Source: DASYAE01 sp036501535 (GTDB taxonomy: Bacteria; Actinomycetota; Actinomycetes; Streptomycetales; Catenulisporaceae). Taken from it: a stretch of DNA of 50,235 nucleotides. Made by a program: the position numbers and the translations under genes. The notes under the pieces are model-generated. The model saw nothing but the letters and a program-made list of their open reading frames with translations, was not told the DNA's origin and searched no databases. The DNA lies in NCBI GenBank assembly GCA_036501535.1, contig DASYAE010000036.1:1-50235 (forward strand). The letters are read 5' to 3'. Shown here piece by piece: positions 44,229 to 50,235 of this stretch (position 1 is its first letter; every line of letters starts with the position of its first letter).

Positions 44229-46313
44229 ATGAAGCGTGAAACGGCCCCGCGGCCGGACCCGACCCGGCACAACAGACCCTTGATGCGCACGGTGAGCGTC
44301 GCGGCCGCCGTCGCCCTCGCCGCCGGCGGCGCGGTGGCCTCGGCATCCGGCGCCGGCTCCGCGTCTCAGCCGGTGACGAACCTCTCGCACCTGACGTTCC
44401 TGCTCGACTCGGTCCCGCTCCTTACCGGGGTGGCCGGTCACACGACCTACGACGAATCGTCGCAGCCCACTGCGCAAGCACCTTGGGTGTATGCGAACTA
44501 TGAGGGCAACGGCACCTACCAGCGTGTCGGCGGCGGTAACATCACCAATGCTGCAAAGGGCTGGTATGCGCAGGGCGCGTTCGACGCCGACGACATCGCC
44601 CGCTCGGCCGTCGTCTACCTGTGCGACTGGAAGCAGAACGGGACCGCCTCCAGCCAGCAGCATGCTTACGAACTTCTGCGCGAGCTCACGTACCTGCAGG
44701 ACTCCTCCGGCCCGGACGCGGGGAACGTGGTGCTGTGGCAGCAGTCCGACGGCACCCTGAACCCGACGCCGACCCCGCCGGACAGCCCGAACCCCAGCGA
44801 CTCGGCGGAGTCGTACTGGCTGGCGCGCTCGGTGTGGGCGCTCGGCGAGGGCTACAGCGACTTCGAACACGCAGATCCGTCGTTCGCCGCGTTCCTGCAG
44901 CAGCGGATGGATCTCGCGCTGTCCGCGCTCGACCGCCGGTCGCTGGCGCAGTTCGGCCAGTACGTGCAGGTGAACGGTGCGAAGGTGCCGGCCTGGCTGC
45001 TCACCGGCAGCGCCGGTGCGACGGCCGAGGCAGTGCTCGGACTCTCCAGCTACGTGGCCGCCGACCCGGCCGACACCGCCGCGCGCACCGCGCTCACCGA
45101 CTATGCCGACGGCATCGCCGCGATGGCCTCCGGCGGCACCGGGACCTGGCCGTTCGGCGCGATACTTCCCGAGGACAACTCCCGCAGCTATTGGCACGCG
45201 TGGAGCGGACTCGCCCCGGCCGCACTGTCCGATGCCGCGACGACGCTGCACCGCTCCGACCTCGAGCGCGTCGCCGACACGGCCTTGGCGCAGTTCACCG
45301 CGCAACTGCTCGCCTCGGGCGGCCCGGACAACGCGCTCGAGCCCACCCCCGGCGACACGAGCCAGATCGCGTACGGCGCCGACTCGCTGGTCGAGTCCCT
45401 GCTCACCGCCGCCGACGACACGCACGACGCGGGACTCGACACGCTCGCGGCCATCGCCGCCGGCTGGTACTTCGGAGCCAACCCGGCGAATCAGCCCGCA
45501 TACGACCCGTCGACCGGCGACTGCATCGACGGCATCAGCTCCACCGGCGCGATCAACCAGAACTGCGGCGCCGAGTCCGCGATCCACACCGAGCTGTCAA
45601 TGCTCGAACTCGACGCGCACCCGGCAGTGAAGGCGCTCGCCGAGCAGCTGACCTCGACGACCGCGGTCGACGGGATGCAGACCATTGCGGCCGCGTCGGG
45701 CACGGTGACCGGCCCGGCGAGTGTGGAGACACCCGCGTCGCAGTGGACCGGCTCGGCGAGCTTCTTCGACGACACCTACGTGGACGCCAAGGCCGGCTCC
45801 ACGGTCACGATCGCGATCCCGGCCGGTTTGGGCGCGGTGAATGTCTATCCGGTGATCAATCGGCAGCAGGGAGACGAGGGCAGCACCAGCTGGTCCGTTA
45901 ACGTGCCCAACTCGGCAAAGCCACTGGCGCTGGGGAAGACGGCTAACGGCGGCGTCGGCGCACAGGGCATCGCCCCGACGCCGACCGAGCTGATCCCGAT
46001 GAGCCTCGGCCGCGCGGCACCGGCCGGCGCCACAACCCTGACCGCGCAGGTCACCAGCGGTGATGCGCAGATCAACGCGGTCATCATCCAGCCGGTTGTC
46101 AGCACCCTGACCATGGCCGGACCGTCAGGCCCCTACACGCTGTACGTGAACGGCTCGACCCAGCCTCAGACGGCCACGAACACAAGCGCCACCGCTTCCG
46201 CGATCGTGACGGAGTATTCCGACACCGGCAGCCTGATCTGGTCCGGACGGATCCAGCACGGCGTCGTTCCGGTGGCCCCGGCCGGCTTCACGACGGTCAC
46301 AGCTGCCGGCTGA
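44229..46313 (+). CDS. Secreted (alpha/alpha)-toroid protein, probable glycoside hydrolase
   Basis: 694 residues with a signal peptide (VSVAAAVALAAGGAVASASGAGSA). Residues ~50-480 alternate helices in a way typical of (alpha/alpha)6 glycosidases or glycan lyases: GWYAQGAFDADDIARSAVVY, SAESYWLARSVWALGEGY, SYWHAWSGLAPAALSD, AGWYFGANPANQPAYD and CGAESAIHTELSMLELDAHP. The last ~200 residues are a beta-sandwich, probably carbohydrate-binding. It would cut a glycan outside the cell to feed the transporter. I cannot assign a GH family or a catalytic residue. Last gene of the LacI-controlled locus, followed by a strong terminator. Confidence 0.75.
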   Translation: MKRETAPRPDPTRHNRPLMRTVSVAAAVALAAGGAVASASGAGSASQPVTNLSHLTFLLDSVPLLTGVAGHTTYDESSQPTAQAPWVYANYEGNGTYQRVGGGNITNAAKGWYAQGAFDADDIARSAVVYLCDWKQNGTASSQQHAYELLRELTYLQDSSGPDAGNVVLWQQSDGTLNPTPTPPDSPNPSDSAESYWLARSVWALGEGYSDFEHADPSFAAFLQQRMDLALSALDRRSLAQFGQYVQVNGAKVPAWLLTGSAGATAEAVLGLSSYVAADPADTAARTALTDYADGIAAMASGGTGTWPFGAILPEDNSRSYWHAWSGLAPAALSDAATTLHRSDLERVADTALAQFTAQLLASGGPDNALEPTPGDTSQIAYGADSLVESLLTAADDTHDAGLDTLAAIAAGWYFGANPANQPAYDPSTGDCIDGISSTGAINQNCGAESAIHTELSMLELDAHPAVKALAEQLTSTTAVDGMQTIAAASGTVTGPASVETPASQWTGSASFFDDTYVDAKAGSTVTIAIPAGLGAVNVYPVINRQQGDEGSTSWSVNVPNSAKPLALGKTANGGVGAQGIAPTPTELIPMSLGRAAPAGATTLTAQVTSGDAQINAVIIQPVVSTLTMAGPSGPYTLYVNGSTQPQTATNTSATASAIVTEYSDTGSLIWSGRIQHGVVPVAPAGFTTVTAAG

Positions 46314-46338
46314 TAACGGCGGCCCCCGACCACTGACG

Positions 46339-46380
46339 GCAACCGGCCCCGCCACTGCACCCCTTGGCGGGGCCGGTTGC
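46339..46380 (+). terminator. Strong hairpin terminator
   Basis: GCAACCGGCCCCGCCA (46339-46354) pairs perfectly with TGGCGGGGCCGGTTGC (46365-46380): a 16-bp stem with a 10-base loop, 25 bp after the stop. It ends the LacI-controlled locus. Confidence 0.9.
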
Positions 46381-46402
46381 TGTGAGTGCCATACTGGCTG
46401 GT

Positions 46403-46783
46403 GTGACCCGTCCTGTCCCGTATGTGGATGCCTTCGTGGCGCAGTGCCCGACCCGCGAGGTGCTGGACCGGATCAGCTCCAAGTGGGTCAGCCTCGTCCT
46501 GGTCGCCCTGGCCGACGGCCCTTCCGGCTACCGGGAGCTGCTGCGCCGCATCGAGGGCGTCAGCCCGAAAATGCTGACCCAGACGCTGCGGTTCCTCGAG
46601 GAGGACGGGATCGTGCGGCTCGAGTACACCGCCGATGTCCCGGCTCGGTCGAGCTACGAGCTGACCGACCTCGGACGGACGTTGTTGCCGGTCCTGGCAG
46701 CGGTGAAGCAGTGGGCCGAGGACCACATGCCGCAGGTCGTTGCGGCGCTCGATCGGGCCGGCGCCGCGCGGGCGGTTACCTGA
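46403..46783 (+). CDS. HxlR-family transcriptional regulator
   Basis: 126 residues from the GTG at 46403; an upstream TTG falls inside the terminator and is rejected. HxlR signature: CPTREVLDRISSKWVSLVLVAL, then GYRELLRRIEGVSPKMLTQTLRFLEEDGIV and the wing YTADVPARSSYELTDLG. The N-terminal Cys often senses electrophiles or disulfide stress. CATACT about 12 bp upstream may be a -10 element, suggesting a leaderless transcript. It probably controls the next gene. Confidence 0.9.
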   Translation: MTRPVPYVDAFVAQCPTREVLDRISSKWVSLVLVALADGPSGYRELLRRIEGVSPKMLTQTLRFLEEDGIVRLEYTADVPARSSYELTDLGRTLLPVLAAVKQWAEDHMPQVVAALDRAGAARAVT

Positions 46784-46856
46784 AAGTGCCTTCTTGTAGG
46801 GCATCAGCGCATCTTGCACTGTTTGGACTACGCCCCGTCCAGATAGCGAGAAGCAG

Positions 46857-47780
46857 ATGCGAGCAGTCGTGGTAGACGTATTCGGCGGACCCGAGGTAGC
46901 CCGGGTCCGCGAGGTACCCGAGCCCAAGCCGGGTGCCGGTCAGGTGCTCATCGAGGTCGCTGCCGCGGCGGTGAACCCGGTCGATCTGGTCACCCGCCGA
47001 GGACTGCTGCATGCAGCCGCGCTGCACGGCGTGCCACCGGTCCGACTGGGCTGGGACGTGGCCGGAACCGTCACCGAGATCGGCTCCGGCGTGCGCCGCC
47101 TGCGTCCGGGATCGACCGTGGTGGGTGTCTCGGACCGACTGGCCGCGCTGAGCAAGACCCACGCCGAGAAGGTCGTCCTCGACCAGTCCGCTGTCGCAGC
47201 GATCGATGACCGGGCCGATCTCGCGACGATGAGCACGCTGCCTTTGGCCGGTCTGACTGCGTGGCAGGCGCTCGAAAGCGCCGGGCTGCGCCGTGGTTGC
47301 GTGCTTTTGGTCACCGGCGCTGCCGGCGCGGTCGGCTCGATGGTCGTCCAGCTCGCACTCCTGCGCGGAGCCGCGGTCCTCGGTGCTGACCGCCCGTCCC
47401 ACCGTGTGGTGATCGAGTCGTCGGGCGCGCGGTTCGTCGACACCGCCGGACTCGCCGAGAACGCGCGCGAGGTCGTTCCCGAAGGCGTCGACGCCGCCAT
47501 CGACACCGCGGTGATCGGTGGCCAGAGCCTCGACGCGGTACGGAACCGCGGGCGCCACGTCAGCCTGGTAGTCAGCGAACAGCCCACGCCGCTGCGCGGT
47601 ATCAACTCGACCTCGATCGCGATACGCGCGGACTGGGAACAACTCACGATCCTGGGCAATCTCGCGACCACAAGGGCCATACAGCTTCCCGAGGTCACCA
47701 CTGCGAAGCTCGATGACGCCTCGGCGGCCTGCGCCGACGCCGAGGCGAAGCGTTCTGGGCGGATCACGCTGACGCCTTGA
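46857..47780 (+). CDS. MDR-type NADP-dependent quinone/zinc-less alcohol oxidoreductase
   Basis: 307 residues. MDR features: MRAVVVDVFGGPEVARVREVP, AVNPVDLVTRRG, GWDVAGTVTEIGSGV and the Rossmann motif LLVTGAAGAVGSMVVQLA. Zinc ligands are absent, so it is of the quinone-oxidoreductase type. Located 73 bp after the HxlR gene on the same strand, a common pairing for defence against quinones and aldehydes. AGTGC (46786-46790) and GCACT (46814-46818) form a possible HxlR site between the genes. Confidence 0.9.
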   Translation: MRAVVVDVFGGPEVARVREVPEPKPGAGQVLIEVAAAAVNPVDLVTRRGLLHAAALHGVPPVRLGWDVAGTVTEIGSGVRRLRPGSTVVGVSDRLAALSKTHAEKVVLDQSAVAAIDDRADLATMSTLPLAGLTAWQALESAGLRRGCVLLVTGAAGAVGSMVVQLALLRGAAVLGADRPSHRVVIESSGARFVDTAGLAENAREVVPEGVDAAIDTAVIGGQSLDAVRNRGRHVSLVVSEQPTPLRGINSTSIAIRADWEQLTILGNLATTRAIQLPEVTTAKLDDASAACADAEAKRSGRITLTP

Positions 47781-47812
47781 AACCGCCGGACTCACGCGCT
47801 CGCGGGGCGTTG

Positions 47813-48095
47813 TCACTGGATGCTGCAGCCCGGATTCGGGACGCTCTCGGACAACGGGCTGCCGGCCGGGTCGACGTAGAGGACATCCAGCACGACGGGC
47901 TTTGTGCCCAGATTACGGCCGATGTGCACGTGGTTCGCGCAGAATGTAGCCCTTGCCCCCGGCAGTGGACTGGTGGACGGTGACGGCGGACGTGCCCGAA
48001 GCCGGCGTGGCGTTCGCGGCCCCTGGCACCAGGGCCAGGGCGGCGCCGACCGTGATGGCGCCGACGAGGGGGATCCGGTGGTAAGCGGTCAGCAT
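47813..48095 (-). pseudogene. Secreted cupin protein with internal deletion
   Basis: From the ATG at 48095 the frame encodes a signal peptide (PLVGAITVGAALALVPGAANA) and the start of a cupin (SAVTVHQSTAGGKGYILRE), then hits a stop near 47915. In another frame NHVHIGRNLGTKPVVLDVLYV follows, ending with GSPLSESVPNPGC, the conserved C-terminus of this family. The central barrel, about 60-80 residues with the metal His cluster, is missing. A deletion with frameshift at about 47935-47945 explains it. Confidence 0.75.
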
Positions 48096-48098
48096 CAC

Positions 48099-48321
48099 TC
48101 GGGCTTCCTTAGCGCATCACGGGATAGATGCGGTCACGGTTTTCGCCACGCGCGCAGCCCTGGCCGGCCGACCTTAAGAGAACTCGAATCCGGGGGCAAC
48201 GGCGCCTGATTCGCTCGGTCCGGTGAACCGTTGCGCGTGCAGGCGCGTGGAGACGCCTCGCTAGGAACCGCTGCCGCAGGGCGGCGGACACGTTCAGTAC
48301 GCAGTACGCGGAGGTGCCAGG
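48099..48321. promoter_or_regulatory. Divergent region upstream of the G1 peptidase
   Basis: Holds the promoters of the cupin remnant and the peptidase gene. AGTACGC is repeated in tandem at 48296-48302 and 48303-48309, just upstream of the ribosome site. No clear -35/-10 pair. Confidence 0.35.
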
Positions 48322-49239
48322 ATGGGAAGGCGGGCAAAGCAGGTATTGCGCAGGAAGCGGTCCATGCGCAAGTGGCTGGTGATGGGCGTCGTCCCGGTGG
48401 CGCTCGGCGGCCTTTGGTTCGCGACGCAGGCACAGGCGAATCCGCTTTTCGGCTCGGGGCACCACGACAACGGCTCGGGTGTGCAGAGCTCGGGTTCTCT
48501 GTCGATGCGCTCGCATACGGACGTGATGCAGCAGTGGACCGGGTCCGGCGACGGCTACGGTTCCGGCACCGGTACGGATGGCGGTGCGGTTGGCGGCGAG
48601 AACGCCGGTGGCGCCGCAGTAACGCAGGACACGAGCACGAACTGGGCAGGGTACGTCGACACCGGCGGTCGCTTCACCAGCGTCTCGGCCAACTGGACGC
48701 AGCCGACCGCGCAGTGCGGCGCCGACCAGACCTTCTCGAGCTTCTGGGTCGGCATCGACGGTGACGGCACCGGCTCGGTCGAGCAGACGGGCAGCGAGGC
48801 CGACTGCAACGGCGGCACGGCGCTCTACTTCGGCTGGTTCGAGATGTTCCCCGCCGCTCCGGTCGAGTACGACAAGCCGGTGGCCGCGGGTGACGCGATG
48901 AGCGCCTCGGTCACCACCGACGGCAACGGGAACTTCACTCTGACCCTCACCGACCGGACGCAGGGCTGGAACGAGGTCACCGATCAGACGTCGCAGACCG
49001 CGCAGCTCGGCTCGGCCGAGGTCATCGCCGAGGCCCCGTCCAGCCAGAACGGCGTGCTGCCGCTGACGAACTTCGGCACGGCGAGCTTCACCGGCGCCGA
49101 GGCGAACGGCGCGCCGATCGGCTCGAGCTCGGGGTCCACCACGGAGCTGACCATGGTCTCCGGCGCCGGTGCGCTGGAGGCGACACCCTCGGCGCTGAAC
49201 GCGGCGGAGGACTTCAGCGTCACGTGGAACAGCGAGTGA
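48322..49239 (+). CDS. Secreted G1 family (glutamic) peptidase
   Basis: 305 residues; GGAGG lies 12 bases before the ATG. An ATG at 48364 with AGGAAG upstream would start directly at the signal peptide (MRKWLVMGVVPVALGGLWFA) and is a fair alternative. After a Gly/Ser-rich spacer comes the eqolisin fold: STNWAGYVDTGGRFTSVSANWTQP with the catalytic Gln, SSFWVGIDGDGTGSVEQTG, and the catalytic Glu in EVIAEAPSS. G1 peptidases are acid-active enzymes best known from fungi, with bacterial members. Likely an extracellular protease. It stands alone. Confidence 0.85.
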   Translation: MGRRAKQVLRRKRSMRKWLVMGVVPVALGGLWFATQAQANPLFGSGHHDNGSGVQSSGSLSMRSHTDVMQQWTGSGDGYGSGTGTDGGAVGGENAGGAAVTQDTSTNWAGYVDTGGRFTSVSANWTQPTAQCGADQTFSSFWVGIDGDGTGSVEQTGSEADCNGGTALYFGWFEMFPAAPVEYDKPVAAGDAMSASVTTDGNGNFTLTLTDRTQGWNEVTDQTSQTAQLGSAEVIAEAPSSQNGVLPLTNFGTASFTGAEANGAPIGSSSGSTTELTMVSGAGALEATPSALNAAEDFSVTWNSE

Positions 49240-49464
49240 GAGCGCAGGATTGAAATGCCCTGTTTGTTCCATGGAACACCCCACCGGGATGTCTAAAGGT
49301 ACGCCTCGAGCTTCTGTGCAGCAGAGTCCGCATGGTCTTCGCCTGGCGCGCCGCACCTTCTGCCTGGTTGCCTGGTAGGTGTCGGCGCAGTAGCTTGCCA
49401 GGAAATCTGAATCTGCGTTCTGCGGGGGTGGAATCGTGGGCGTGATGCTGCCGCCTGGGCCGGT
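49240..49464. promoter_or_regulatory. Intergenic region with a perfect 14-bp palindrome
   Basis: TGTTCCATGGAACA (49265-49278) is perfectly palindromic and looks like a regulator binding site. The rest of the region, up to the RHS frame, shows no gene. Confidence 0.4.
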
Positions 49465-50235
49465 GTGCGTATTGAGGGCGGTCGGGGCTTGGCGGTCGGT
49501 TGTCTCGATCGGTTCGGTCGGGCTCGGTCTCATACCGGGTTCGCAGCGCACTGCGGAGGCGATGGCGCCACCAACGTGTACGACGCAGCCGGGCGGCGCG
49601 TCGAGCGGGCCACTGCCGGCGGTGTGGTCACGCGGTGGAGTTACGACGCGGTCGGCCAGCACACCGCGATGACCGGCACCGCCGGGAGCCTCGTCTTCGC
49701 CTACGACCAGGTCGGACGGGAGACCGGCAGGCTGCTCGGCCCTGGCGCGCTGGCGCATCGCACCTATGATCCGGCCGGCCGCCTGGACACGGAGGGAATC
49801 TGGGCCTACCCGCATCAGGACGCTGCGGCCGCGTCCGCGAGCAGCGAGCCCGCCCAACTCCAGGCGAGGGTCTACAGCTACCTGCCGGACGGGACCCCCA
49901 CGCAGATCCAGGACGCCTTGCGCGGAACCCGCCGCTTCGAACTCGACGCCGCCGGCCGTGTCACCCGCGTCGAGACAGCATCCTGGCAGGCAGGCTATGT
50001 CTACGATGCGCTGGGCAACCTCGTCGAGGCGGTCGACCCTGCCACACCCGAGGATGCGGCCGGGCCACGGGAGACTCGCGGCACCCGGATCGAACGGGCC
50101 GGACGCACCACATATGAATACGACGAGGCCGGGCGGCTCATCCGGCGAACCCGGCGCACCCTGTCCGGCCAGGCCAGGGTCTGGTGTTTCAGCTGGGATG
50201 CGGATGGCAGCCTGCGCCGGGCCACCCTCCCCGGC
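49465..50235 (+). CDS. RHS/YD-repeat protein (3' end outside window, possibly 5'-truncated)
   Basis: The frame is open from 49411 to the right edge. From about 49570 it contains YD repeats: NVYDAAGRRVERATAGG, WSYDAVGQHTAM, FAYDQVGRETGRL, RTYDPAGRLD, YVYDALGNLVEAV and YEYDEAGRLIRRT. RHS proteins form a beta shell that encloses a C-terminal toxin. The first ~35 codons after the GTG at 49465 are Arg/Gly-rich and show no signal peptide or RHS N-terminal domain. The gene may therefore be a displaced C-terminal (orphan) fragment, or its true start may be the GTG at 49576. The toxin end lies outside the window. Confidence 0.8.
   Translation, partial: MRIEGGRGLAVGCLDRFGRARSHTGFAAHCGGDGATNVYDAAGRRVERATAGGVVTRWSYDAVGQHTAMTGTAGSLVFAYDQVGRETGRLLGPGALAHRTYDPAGRLDTEGIWAYPHQDAAAASASSEPAQLQARVYSYLPDGTPTQIQDALRGTRRFELDAAGRVTRVETASWQAGYVYDALGNLVEAVDPATPEDAAGPRETRGTRIERAGRTTYEYDEAGRLIRRTRRTLSGQARVWCFSWDADGSLRRATLPG

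Noticed and set aside
46364..46402. TTG start giving a longer HxlR protein
   Set aside because: The extra codons lie in the hairpin terminator of the preceding gene, and the GTG at 46403 fits the family length.

Overview
The window is GC-rich chromosomal DNA (about 70% G+C by eye) from a filamentous, Streptomyces- or Catenulispora-like actinomycete. The grounds are GTG/ATG starts with GTGA/ATGA couplings, Tat-type lipoproteins, a DUF5302 protein, an EACC1-like protein, WD40 and RHS proteins, and several secreted carbohydrate- and copper-related enzymes. I see no rRNA, tRNA, CRISPR array or complete insertion sequence.

Layout. (1) 1-6.9 kb: a suspected conflict/signalling locus. A minus-strand trio (zinc-ribbon membrane protein, uncharacterised membrane protein, HerA-like ATPase running off the left edge) is divergent from a caspase-like protease fused to WD40 repeats, an EACC1-like protein and a DUF5302 protein. 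(2) 6.9-11.4 kb: a dipZ-type redox gene broken by two frameshifts (one an exact 11-bp tandem duplication) and shortened, then an atypical SDR and an F420-dependent NADP reductase-like gene facing a divergent LysR regulator. (3) 11.5-17.7 kb: secreted ExeM-like nuclease, membrane-anchored SGNH hydrolase and a pseudokinase-WD40 membrane protein. (4) 17.8-27.7 kb: a sugar locus with a FadR-type regulator, a secreted propeller-like protein, a GH13 enzyme, an SDR, an ABC importer and a divergent enolase-superfamily dehydratase. Copies of a 9-bp pseudopalindrome (GGTCTGACC and close variants) lie at its promoters and suggest one regulon. (5) 27.7-31 kb: a two-gene operon of a probable polymorphic-toxin-like protein and an unknown partner, then a decayed XRE regulator. 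(6) 30.9-37.6 kb: copper locus with a giant multicopper oxidase (split by two compensating frameshifts), a YcnI-like protein and a CopC-CopD fusion. (7) 37.5-46.4 kb: a LacI-controlled locus with two matching LacI operators, an ABC importer, two tandem GH130-like proteins and a secreted helical-toroid protein; it fits uptake and phosphorolysis of a mannoside-type oligosaccharide. (8) 46.4-50.2 kb: HxlR regulator, zinc-less MDR oxidoreductase, a secreted cupin gene with an internal deletion, a bacterial G1 (glutamic) peptidase and the start of an RHS-repeat gene that runs off the right edge.

Two things stand out. One is the caspase-WD40/EACC1 locus with its divergent HerA-like module. The other is an unusual density of broken genes (dipZ, XRE, multicopper oxidase, cupin and possibly RHS), which is either real decay or, for the single-base lesions, base-calling error. 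All functional calls were made by reading the sequence; no database search was run.
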